Assembly: GCA_963573305.1 (NCBI GenBank)
Contig: OY754332.1
Span: 46,971,559-47,035,558, forward strand
Source: Pyrrhosoma nymphula
Lineage: Eukaryota; Arthropoda; Insecta; Odonata; Coenagrionidae
Reading direction: 5' to 3'
DNA: 64,000 bases
The position numbers and the translations under genes are program-made. Shown here one piece after another: positions 53,830-64,000 of this stretch (within the stretch, counting starts at the first letter, position 1; each line of letters begins with the position of its first letter). The notes below the pieces were generated by a model. That model saw only the letters and a list, made by a program, of their open reading frames with translations. It ran no database searches and had not been told where the DNA came from.

Positions 53830-56800
53830 TATTTTAAGATAACCACGAGCCTAGAAAGGAATTTAATTATAATTTAGCGATTTATTTTTCAGAATAATTT
53901 GAATTGGAGCAATTAAAAGTTCCACCTTGAGCATTGATGTCTTCTCACCCGTCATTGCTTAAACCCCAGTCGATACGAAATATGCAAAATACACTTAAAA
54001 AAACGAATGTAGCAATGCAGCGTCGATAAACCATAAGTATATTTTTCTACATCTGCCGGTCGATTTTTCATGGCTGTTATGTTATTCATTTCGGAAATTT
54101 TTGCTATGCAGACCTAAATTCTTTTTCTGGCCTTCCCAATGTGTCTGATAAAGTAAATTTTCAATATTAAAGGCTAAAGAGTAAAAATAATATCGTTAAA
54201 TGAATACATTAGAGATTTGTAGAAAAATACATAGCAGTCGCCGTAGAAGTACTTGGTAAATAATGACGCACGTTATCAGGCAAAATGATTGACTCATTGA
54301 GCCAAACATTATGATGCAGCAAATATCGCTCGTTTTTCCTAGAAAACTTTCCACTTTATCATGTAGGGCACCAAAAAACTAATCCAAATGAAGTCACTAA
54401 AGACTTTTTAGAGCGTCATCATGTGACCCTAAATCTAATCTTCGTGACAAATAATCAATTAAATATTCTTTTTTGTCATTTTATGATTTTCCCTTCATAT
54501 CCGTTACTTTTTTATGGAGCTCAAGACGCGTGATCTGGTGTGAAGGCAAATCGCATCACATTTGAGGAAAAACCTGTCCACTAATTTAAGAAAATATTAT
54601 ATACGAAGGATAAAAGAAAAAAAAATGAAGATACTTTGAAATAATAGTAAGCAGTAAGTACGCGTGGTAAAAGAAATACCACGAGAAGTTAACAGAATAT
54701 ATATGATCACTAATGAGAAAACTACGACGCATAATGTGGGAAAAAAACGTCATTGGTGGGAAAGAAGAAATTAAAATAAATTGCTTACCTTAAAAAAGAG
54801 GTATACTTTTAAGAAAATAAAAATACTGCTGTCACCACAGGGAACTGGAGGAGGAAATATGTCAGTATTTTACGAGCCAAATAACCAAATACTATGGGTT
54901 TTCCAAACTCACGAGTGCACAGGCACCACATTACTTCACCAAAACCAAACTACAACTGCCTGTCAATATGCATTTCTTATAGAAAGGGCGCCAATGGAAA
55001 TACCCGCTATTTCCCGTCAACGGCAACCCGGTGTCATAAAACGTTCCTTTTCGCGCCACCCTCCTCGGGGAGTAAAGGCGGAGGGTGTTGTTCGTGGTGG
55101 GGGAGGAGAGGGTGAAGGGAAAGAAGGGAATCTCAAATTTTGCTTTTTTATGGAAAACTTGCAAGGCACCCCGAGAACCCGCATTCTTTCTCAAGAGTTG
55201 AAAGACGTTCATAATTTGCAGCATGATTCCGAAATTTATCCAAAGAAAAACAAATGTGTCGCAGTTACGCGTGAACTGATCCATTCTCTCGATTCAATAT
55301 CCTCGCAAAATCTTCAGTTTGGAATCTTTAGATATCAGTGACAACATGCATAGCCTGAAGAAGTTGAATTCGATGAGTTAATGTCCACACAACTTGAACA
55401 ATCCAACGGGGAACACTGTATTTCCCGGTCCCGCTGCGCGAAGCCGGGCCGCGACGCGCGATCGAAAAATCGAGTTTATTTCTCGGCGTCGCAAACTTTT
55501 TTCGAATTATTTTTACGGAATAATCTATAAATATGTTTAATTTATACTCTGATGAAGTATCTCAGAGACCATTTTCCGAATAAGGAGTATATTGTCTATT
55601 TTATGTCAAATGTTGCCTAAAAAAAGGGTCCGCCATTTTGTGACGTAAAAGCACTCAAGTATGGGCAAATATGTCTGAAAGTTATGCATAGTATAGGTGA
55701 AGTACCCTGTTTACAAATAGTAATGTTTTTTATCTCATACAAATCCTTTAATTACTCCTATATCTGCTCAACTTTTTCGATTTTCGAAGAAGAATGAGAG
55801 CGGGCGCTTTTTTGGAAATTTGGTCGTGTTTGAGCCTCTGTATCTAAGTAACGGGTTAGACCTATGAGAAATGTTTTACCATTCCATAATCAACAATCAT
55901 TTGTGTGTATATACGCCAAGTTTCAAGTCGATATCTCAAAAGAAGCAATTTTGGACTTGGGCCCACTGTGCGATGGGTCGCGCGAGAGAAAATTGTAAAT
56001 GTTTAAATATTTATGAAAAACGCAATTATGAATTACCATTAAATTTTATTTTTGGAATAGTTATCTGGGTATGTTTAGATTACGAAAAACAATTTTCGGA
56101 CGATTCTGAGATGAAGTTTTTGAGAAAGGTTTTTTAACAATTTTTTAAACATTAGTAGTTAACAACAATAGGGTATAGAAGAAAATGATATATTTGCATT
56201 TTATAAAGATTTTGCTTTAATATGAGCTATTAATCATTGCTGTATGACAATTACAAGCGGAAACGTAAGTGATAATATGATTTAAGGCTCTGATTTTTGC
56301 TAAAAATGCGAAAAACTTAAGGTATGCTTAATTCGCTCAAAAAGTTTTTTTTTCACAAAACGGTTTGAGGGTATTCAGTTTGAGTTGATATTGTTCCCAT
56401 ACACCTATTTTTATCAAAATCTGAGACCCTAAGGGACAAACGTTTGTTGAATTGAGGTGGAATGACCCATAGTAAGTGGTAATAGCTAAACTTTGGTTAG
56501 TTAAGCTGAAGATATAAACTTACACAAGCACATTTTTTGTGAAAAAGACAGTCATGGAGAATATTATTATGCGGGTGATTCATTTTTAGAGCAGCAAAAT
56601 AAAATCTTGGTTTATCATTACATAAATGAACGTTGTTTGGCGTTCATTTTTTGTTTGGCGTTTATCATCAAATACATTGAAATTGACAAAGTGACAGTTA
56701 ATAGAATTAAAGTGCCATTGGCCACATCTATGACTAATTGAAATCTAATTGCCTTCTCAGCGAAATGTAAGGGTGATTTCACTTCTGTTCCGCGCAGTTC

Positions 56801-58060
56801 CCATTAAGATGTAGAGGAAATAATGAGTCAACCAACCTAATAGTTAGTTGGTGATCACTTAATTAGAAACAGAATTAAACCACCTTAATCTACAAAAATG
56901 CATCCACGGTAAAGCCTGTTAATACCAGTTATCCACTAAATTTGATTTGAAGGGATGGAGTGAATACCAAGATATTTTGATTAGTATTGCCTAAGATCAT
57001 AAAATTGTCAGAGCTTAGCGGGTGTGAATCCTAAACAGAAACTCTCACGATGGGTACCTATATAACGCGGTTTGCAGATGCTCTGAAAATCAGTACATGC
57101 GGTGTGAACTCAAAACCCTTCTAAGAAACTCAGAACACCAAAACAATTTTGAATTGCCGATTAACATCGTTGTATATCCAACATTATTTTCTTATTGAGG
57201 ACACACTTAGTTTTCGTTGATAGGAGTACATGTCTGTTTCTTAACTCCAAACTCCTGTAATGGTCTGATACTAATTACTGCAAATTTAGTTGAAGAATGG
57301 CTTTAGAGCCCTGAGGAGTCCTTCGAGGTACCTCGGACGTGGTAAAGAACAATAATATCCCGACGAACGCGAGTTAGAGCTTGGAATAGATGTCCATGTT
57401 GCCAAAAGTTTATGGAAAACTTAGATTGTCTTCTAATTGTGAAAATGTCATTATATTCGAAATCTGGCCATTAAATTGACATAAATTGAGCTGTTAGGAG
57501 CTGTGGGTCACCATTTCGTGCTTACTTAAAATCACGAAGTGCTCTTTAATTTCAGCGATATACACTACATATAAAATCTGGAATTAAAAAAAATACGTCA
57601 AAATCCTGGCTAATCTATTTACTTTGGATTACTTAAATAAACTATGTATTCTCTTGCATATTGAATGTATACTATTGTCGTCCAAAAAAATTAGAAGTCT
57701 TCACATTTTTCTCACCGCCCCCTAATTCGGTGCCGGATGACTACAGGTATAATGACTATGCCGATCTTTGCTACACGCGTTCTAACTCTGTGTTTTAGTC
57801 TACTTCATAAGGATCCCAATTACTGGAAGCATATTCCTTGTGGGGTCTAATAAGGGAAGAGTACCTACCTGATTTCTCTTACTTAATCGTCGCACTTGTC
57901 AAGTACTCATTTAACAAATCCCAGTTTTCGATTAGCTTGACCGGTTATTTCCCGAATATATCTACCCAACTCCGAGGTATGTAACGAATTCTACAGTCTC
58001 CAATAGACTATGCTGTATGCAATAGCTGTAATGAGGAGAGCTTTTTACCTTTTCAAAAAA
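53830..58060. other. Long gap
   Basis: No transposon protein motif recognised. The 186-codon plus frame 54781-55341 has no family features and its minus frame is open too. A short GC-rich patch (about 55420-55480) with GCGCG words lies in otherwise AT-rich DNA. Confidence 0.4.
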
Positions 58061-58069
58061 TTTATTATA

Positions 58070-58600
58070 ACACATTTTTCAAATTCAATTCTAGCTGCCA
58101 CGCATCGCACCACTCTTGTATTGCCTCGAGGTCCTTCGTTAGTGCTTGCTTATCATTAATGGTGCGGATTTCCCTATTCACTACTGCGTCGTCTGCAACA
58201 AATCGAAGCCTTCTATTTCACCTGTATCGTTAATATATAAAGGGACAGAAATGGGCCTCTGGCACTCCGCTATGGGACATCACGTGTGACTTTTACTTTA
58301 TTAGAGGTAGCGCCGTCTAAAACAAACCTTTGTACGCGATTGCTTAAGAATTCTCAAATCCAAGAAATTGCATCATAATCTAAACCTTAAGATTTTAATT
58401 TTTAAAGTTACTTTTATGGAACACTAAGTCAAGAAAAATAGCGTCAACTGGAACGTTATATTCACCCGAGACTAAAATATCGTGGGCAAAAAGTGCTAAA
58501 GGCGTTTCGCAAGATCTTCCCATTCTGAATCCGTGTTTCGTTTTTATTTGCAAGCCGTGCATATCGAGGTGTCTCATAACTGAGCTTATATTATATGTTC
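58070..58600 (-). pseudogene. LINE reverse transcriptase core remnant
   Basis: Minus strand, in broken frames but correct order: MRHLDMHGLQIKTKHGFRMGR (the QHGFRKGRSCETQL block), SCETPLALFAHDILVSGEYN, VDAIFLDL (the D of RT motif A), a VTRDVPHSGVPEAHFCPF-like stretch (SGVPQGSVLGPLLF), LRFVADDAVVNREI (the FADD catalytic motif, here VADD), and LTKDLEAIQEWCDAWQLELN. This matches CR1-like RTs. At least two frameshifts. No C-terminal block or tail adjoins, so both ends are truncated. Confidence 0.85.
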
Positions 58601-59079
58601 AAGGACTTTGCATGATATAGGTGTGAGGGATATCGCTCGGTAACTCCTTATCGCCATTTTTAAATTTGGGGAGGACATTCGCAATTTTCAAGTCATTGGG
58701 ATGTAATCTATGATAACTTCGTGAATGCACTATTATGCAATAATAGTTATTGTTCGATGGTATACTCACCCCAAATATTGCTTTTTTACTTAGACGACGC
58801 TATTGTATGCATTTTCAAAATGTGTGACACTGAATACTACTGTCAATATCAGTCTAAAGGCCTGTTTACACGGTGTTCGGTTTAGATATTTAGGCATTTG
58901 GAGATAGATTTTTCCACAGTCATATTAAAAATGCCTATCGCCGCCTACACTTGTTTTTAGATAGGTGGTGTTTTTAGATAGGTGGTAGGTATTCTCCTTG
59001 TCATGCGCTTCGTCTCGCAGGTTCCTATGAAAGAAATTAAGCTCACTCTCACTCAGCGATTCAACCCGAAGGTTGGTTT

Positions 59080-59288
59080 GGAGAGCTCACCCCGGACTAA
59101 GCCACAGGCGTGTGAATTTCACACATTCAGGGTAGGGGGGCCAGTTCCTTTCCCTGGGCCACCTCGCACTCCAAGGATTTTTTGTTCGAGGGCGTCCAAA
59201 GGCTTAACCCGGATTTGAATCCTTCGATCGGGAACAGTACCCTTCGATCTGTAGACTAGCACCCTACCCACTAGACCACCACGCTCCC
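59080..59288 (-). mobile_element. tRNA-headed SINE
   Basis: Minus strand begins GGGAGCGTGGTGG at 59288 with A-box TGGTCTAGTGG (59279-59269) and B-box GGATTCAAATCC (59222-59211), then a non-tRNA body running to at least 59080. The D-arm-like start TGGTCTAGTGGGTAGGGTGC is typical of tRNA-derived SINEs. 3' end and target duplication are not defined. Confidence 0.6.
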
Positions 59289-61285
59289 CTGGGGATTAAG
59301 CTATGAAGGGAAAATAACTTTGGCTGGTAAAATAGTATTTTAATGATTTCATTGTTACATTGCAATAAATATTATTCGTATGTTACACAAGTGCTTGAGG
59401 TTCCTTTGAGATTTACCCCCAATTGCATTGCTCTTTTAATTTAGAACACATACTATTCTTCACGATCTTATATTGAGGCTAAATATGACTAATAACTTAG
59501 GCAGCAAGCTTTGAGCAAAGGTACATCTGGACTTACTTCTGAGTATGAGCTTCAGCAGCATTAGTATTACACCAAAGACTGAAATTCGCCATGAAATCTG
59601 TGCAAATGCAATGATTGAAACATTTGGTTTTATTTCTTCTAAATGTCTATGGCTAGTATATGCCACGCATTGTAATTGGGGTACTGATGTGAAGAAATGT
59701 TTACGGACAGAGCACCCGTGGAAAAAGCTCGTCATTTTAACCCAAGCCTTGTCGTTCAAATCTCTATCTAGATGTAATAATTTGATACCCATAATTTACT
59801 TGTCTAAATTATACCGTTTAGCAATTATGGAATGCAAAATGTGGTTACGTAAATTATCTCTTTAAATTATGCAGGGTATTCATCGACTATGGAGCTATGC
59901 AATCCTGTTTGTTTTCTATTACTGTTGCATTTAAGGCATTAATGTTTTAATGCAACAGTTACAGAAATGCAAATGCAAAGATGCGCGAACCCGCGCATGT
60001 CTCAATTTAACGTTCATATTTTTATATAATAAAACCATTTCATTGATGTCACATTTACGTCATCTAAAAATGTACCAAATGTAGTGCTTACCAAAACCAT
60101 GTCGTTTATTCTGATCATGTATCATGTGCTATCAGCGATCTTGTCTCATTTGATTATTCACTTAACTAATGTATGTAACAAAATAAAATAAGCTCAGTTT
60201 TGTCGTTGACACCCGCCGTATTTTCCACTTGCAATGCAACGGCAGCATGTTGACAATTTCTTTTGACGTTAACCCTTTCTCCATTCCGAACCAATTCGGA
60301 ACGACTCGGTGGGGACAATGCTGTTTTTGGAAATTAAATGTCTGGCAGAGGCTCATCTAACTATTGGTCCCAATGAGAGACGGTTGCCTCAATTTATTGG
60401 TGGTGGACAAAACTCCAGGCCGAATGTTAAATATCAGCATTCAGAGTTTGAAAAATACAGGGCTGACTTTCAAAATAAAACGGTGGTTCCGCATTCAGGA
60501 GCTGCCACCAGAAGTTAGGGTCAAATGCCGAAAAGAAAAACTTGTTGCTAAATTCATTGCCAACAGCCAAATTTAAGATTACGTGAAACCAACAAAGTGA
60601 GAAATAAAAGGCGGCAAAAAAGGGTATGCGATATTGAAAATATTTTAATTCTTATTGCTGAAAATTCATTTATTTAAATTTTAGGGTAATAAAATGATTC
60701 ATAAATATCATTTATGGCACAAATAAGGAAATTTATCCTTTTGCGGCAATATCTTTCTGTTCTGAATGAGCTATAGGTGCTGAGGTTTGTTGAATTGCCA
60801 TGAACATTTTTTTTCGGAGAAGTTTGTAGCTATTCATCTTTATCAGGATTACCAGGGTTGCCAGACTACACTGTCTTGACGATTGCAGAAATATCACACG
60901 TGATAATGAATTACTGTTAAACAGGGAGGAAGAATCGTATGAAAACACCAGAATATAACCTCCAGGAAATGCGATTTCAAACGGTATACTTAACCACGAA
61001 TTGCATGTCTAAATACCCGGTGGCATTCGATTCGTATGCTTCCTCAGTTTTCGCATTTACCTATCCACTGCGACTGGGGTTGGTACGGCCTCAAATACCC
61101 CAAGTCGAACCGGTAAGCTAGCTGCTAGCATTCCGAAATTAATTTTTGGCGAAGGTCGACCTGTCCGAATTTGGGTGCAAAACTTTTCCAACAGACAAAG
61201 GGGAAATTAAAACGGTATCTAAGAATACAATTAAGATGTGCAAGAATGCAATGATTAGGCCCAGACGAATACATCCAAACGTGAT
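59289..61285. other. Gap
   Basis: A 13-base inverted pair ACTGTTGCATT.AA lies at 59921-59961. Otherwise nothing recognised; frames at 60309-60576 are unassigned. Confidence 0.4.
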
Positions 61286-61289
61286 CCAA

Positions 61290-61910
61290 ACAAAATCGGG
61301 ATTGAGTTGAGTGACCGCCAAAGTTTAGGAAAACACCCTCAGACGAGAAAACACGAGACCACTCGGAGACCATGTCCGCGAGGGCACGAATGCCTACTCG
61401 GCGACGTCGTATACTACATAGTTGAACACGAGAAAGGGGGTCACCAAAAAACCTATGACGGATAACGAGGGGGACGGGTTCATTCAAATTAACGTATCTG
61501 TAAAATGCGCCAGTTTACGCATAACTCACTCGGCGACATCCCGTCGTCAGCGGGGTTGAGTGGAGTGACGTGTGTCGACCGGGACGGATGTCCAATACAA
61601 ATTTTTAAATAAGAAAGTTACCAAAGATTAATGACCTTCAAAGTAAAAGTTAAATACATTTTTCTTGAATTTGAAGTTTGTATTTATTTTATCCCAAATG
61701 CGATAAATAGTTTTAAAAGTTACTTTTTAAAAGTTTCTTAAAATTGACTGAAAAAGTAACATTTAACGAAAAAGTTACTTTTTAACTTTAAGTTTAATCA
61801 TTTTATTTTTCAGAATAGTAACTTTTAACTTGAACTAGTTACTTTTTACCGAGATTAGCTTCAACTTTAATCAGTTAATTTTTTTGGTAACTTTTCCAAC
61901 TATCGGATTG
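61290..61910 (+). mobile_element. hAT-like element, copy 2 (deleted, inverted relative to copy 1)
   Basis: The right edge reads GGTAACTTTTCCAACTA (to about 61902), the inverse of the left edge of copy 1. The segments 61620-61910 and 61380-61575 match 52073-52400 and 52800-53000 respectively, in reverse. The transposase C-terminus present in copy 1 is missing here; the join lies at about 61578-61592 (GGACATCCGTCC on the minus strand), so this copy is a deletion derivative. The GTCGCCGAGT-type words are retained. Confidence 0.7.
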
Positions 61911-62076
61911 AAACAGTTGTTATTGTGATAATTAAAAAGTAACTGATTTTTTCCAGCATATATGCTCCAAATGTCTTCCAAAATCATTTCTACTTTGAAT
62001 TTCTTATAGCATGTGCTCCGAAGCAGATTCTTCGAACATTCTCTCGTGACATACATGCTCGGTAGCATATAATCCT

Positions 62077-62327
62077 CTGTAGCGTAGCAAAGGGGGCTCC
62101 CCCCCCCCCGTGTTCTGGCGCCCCTAAGCCTCTGTATTTTTCCACTCTTAAGACCCAAATACGCATATATAACTGTGTATAATACGTTGTCAATTTTCAT
62201 ATTTCATACAAACCCATCCGCCTACTGCATCACCAAAATTTGTAAAGGTCGGCGCCCCCTAAAAATTTTCTGCCACCCCCTAAAAATCTTCGGCCCCCCC
62301 TAGACTCAAAACTGGGCTACGCCACTG
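62077..62327. mobile_element. hAT-like MITE, 251 bp
   Basis: Perfect 8-bp duplication ATAATCCT at 62069-62076 and 62328-62335. Terminal inverted repeats are CTGTAGCGTAGC and, on the right, CAGTGGCGTAGC (two mismatches). The inside is C/G-run rich and has no coding capacity. It is inserted next to hAT copy 2. Confidence 0.85.
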
Positions 62328-62335
62328 ATAATCCT

Positions 62336-63371
62336 CCGAATATTATCCGGAAGTTAACGCTCAGCTTATCCTCATATTGTTCTTGTAAAACATATGCTCG
62401 ACTGAACATTCTCAGCACATGTGCCAGCGTATGTTGGTGTAATGAAACATAGGTGACTGGGTTGCCTCGCTTGAATTCGCTCTAACTTCGTAGCAGAGTT
62501 CCTTGGTGGGAACGCAAGCCGCTCCGGAACAAGGCGGTTACATTCCCCCATTCAGATCACGCGAGTTGTTAAAATTCCGTTTTTCCATGCACCATTAAAG
62601 GCCACGACACACAGATAGCGATGCAAGAAGGCATTCGAGTATCCATAAACGAGCTCTAGCTGCGTAGCCCAACAGGCTGCGCTGGGTCGGCGAGCCAGAC
62701 CGAAGGGGTGAAAAAATGTAGTCGGCCAAAGGACTAGGGCCGTATCCTGGCGTCTCCGCGACCCGACGAAAGTTCGCAATACTTCGCTTCCGTCAATCGA
62801 TTTGACGTGGCTCTCGAATTTTGCACTGGTACCTAACGAAAACCAACGAAATATCCACGCGCTAACCCAGTGACGTAGCCACGATTTCGTTTTGGGGAGG
62901 GCGGAGGGAAGGAGTGGTTGGGGGAAAGTGATTTTTTTAATTGGAGCAGTTGTGCGTGTTGAAGCAAAAGAAGCCTATTGCGTCTGGGGAGAAACAGCCA
63001 ATGTTTAAATAAATTTAATTGTCTAAACTTCTGAAAGAATGCATAACCCAGTTTTTTATGTTTTTAAAAGTTACCAACAAATTTATTTAAAAAGTTAATT
63101 AAAATGAAGTGTAAATGAATTCAACATACCTGGTTAAAAATAAGTTATTATTTTTTTAATCCCCCATTTAAAAAGATAAATTCATAATTTCTGGGTGGAG
63201 GGTCTTAAGGAGGAGGCCTTTCAACAAGGATTGAATTTCATAAAATCGCATGTGGCGTGCTTCCACTTTCTCTAGCATATTATAATGTGTATATCTTTCA
63301 TGTATATGCTATGAAAAATTCAAGACAAAGGAGCCTTTTGATATAATTTTGCAAAGCAATTGATAATATTA
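62336..63371. other. Gap with an unpaired hAT-type terminus
   Basis: CAGTGACGTAGCCACGA at about 62868-62884 looks like the left end of another hAT MITE of the CAGTGGCGTAGCC type, but no right end was found. A moderately GC-rich minus-strand frame at 62552-62779 is unrecognised. Confidence 0.4.
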
Positions 63372-63577
63372 CAGGGGCACAACAACTGGTGGGGGGGGGG
63401 GCCAGGTAGGGCATTGCCCCCCCCCCCCAAGCACGAATAAATCAGCTCGATCAAAGGTTGTGGCGCACTTTTTAATGGACACTGCCCGATTTGCTAAATA
63501 TTCCCCCCCCCTGCTTAGCTAGCTTATACAGATTTTCAATGAGTCCCCCCACGATTGGGGGGGTTGTTGCGCCCCTG
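63372..63577. mobile_element. Small hAT-like MITE, about 206 bp
   Basis: Termini CAGGGGCACAACAAC (63372 onwards) and, inverted, CAGGGGCGCAACAAC (ending 63577). Flanks are TAATATTA on the left and TAATATAT on the right, an 8-bp duplication with two changes. Interior is G/C-run rich and non-coding. Confidence 0.7.
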
Positions 63578-63639
63578 TAATATATTGACTTGAGTCATGA
63601 ATTAACTATTTCATTTTTGCATCATGGGTCGTTCGATCC

Positions 63640-64000
63640 TAAGATTGGTTGACGGGAGCCCTCCATCCTTCCCTATGCAATGCTAGTTCCGTACGCCCTT
63701 GTCGTTATTCTTATGCACTCGCCTCTTTATTTTGTCTCCTTACTTCTTTCTTGGCCTTCATCTTGGGGCCTTTACCTCTATTTTTCCATCAATTATATTC
63801 TTCACAAACCCATTTTGCCTCAGGGTGTGCCCAATCCATTTGATTTTTCTTTTCTGCATAGTGTTCCATAAGGTTATTTCCTCTTCTAATCTTCTGTTTA
63901 ATTCTTTATTTCTTGTTTTTTACATCCTTCAGCATCCTCCAACTCCAGGTTTGGAATGCTTCTAATCTTTTCTGGTCTGCTTTTCCAATGGTCATTATTT
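63640..64000 (-). pseudogene. LINE reverse transcriptase 3' end, running off the window
   Basis: Minus strand, decayed: RLEEEITLWNTMQKRKIKWI, GHTLRQNGFVKNIIDGKIE, then RPRKKV and LALHREGWRAPV. This matches the LINE RT C-terminus LLNTI..RQ.KWIGHILRHN..LKNIIEGKIEGKR.RGRPR........LA.DREGWR. Stops and frameshifts interrupt it. The 5' part lies beyond 64000. Confidence 0.8.

Noticed and set aside
54781..55341. 186-codon plus-strand frame
   Set aside because: Composition is mixed, with a poly-Gly/Glu stretch from a purine-rich tract. The opposite strand is also open, there is no motif, and no ATG at the track start.
61125..61487. 120-codon minus-strand frame
   Set aside because: Lies inside hAT copy 2 on the strand opposite to its transposase direction; likely a chance frame in non-coding element sequence.

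Overview
The window is AT-rich eukaryotic DNA with spliced genes, very low gene density and dense, mostly decayed transposable elements. LINE, Penelope-like (PLE), Ty3-type LTR, hAT, Tigger/pogo and CACTA remnants, together with a tRNA-Trp primer-binding site of the kind used by CsRn1-type Ty3 elements, suggest an arthropod, most likely an insect with a large genome. I cannot name the species. Family names come from motif recognition by eye; no search was run.

Layout. 0-10 kb: LINE remnants (0.3-0.46 and 6.0-6.5 kb, minus), a CRE-bearing GC-rich island that looks like a minus-strand promoter and first exon (1.48-1.65 kb), a 911-bp hAT element with a perfect 8-bp target duplication (3.03-3.94 kb) and a broken Tigger-type transposase (7-8 kb, minus). 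10-21 kb: a perfect 96-bp-arm palindrome inside 13-bp target duplications, then a 4.9-kb DNA transposon (12.3-17.2 kb) with degenerate terminal inverted repeats, an intact two-exon 838-residue DDE-type transposase-like gene and repeated CCTCTGTTAC-type motifs at both ends. tRNA-like Pol III units lie at 18-20 kb.

21-30 kb: the most distinctive gene, 21.7-24.8 kb. It encodes about fifteen 44-residue tandem repeats and is predicted to splice, phase 0 at both junctions, to a LINE-Gag-type zinc-knuckle exon. Its 3' region is duplicated. An LTR primer-binding site and a set of dispersed direct repeats follow. 30-43 kb: three PLE endonuclease remnants, hammerhead-ribozyme-like motifs beside PLEs and in a large fold-back element (34.1-34.9 kb), a CACTA transposase pseudogene between two minisatellites (36.0-38.9 kb), a LINE endonuclease fragment and a 236-bp satellite abutting a PLE.

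43-64 kb: mostly unique-looking DNA with a promoter-like island (CRE, CCAAT, E2F-like sites) and predicted 5' exons of a plus-strand host gene (46.9-48.7 kb), a hammerhead core inside a larger hairpin (50.6 kb), two inverted copies of one hAT family (52.1-53.0 and 61.3-61.9 kb), fragments of a widespread uncharacterised repeat protein, LINE RT pieces, a tRNA-headed SINE and two small hAT-like MITEs near the right edge.

Only the 13.9-16.5 kb transposase, the 21.7-24.8 kb repeat gene and possibly the 47 kb exons look like intact coding units. The rest is transposon debris or unassigned DNA.
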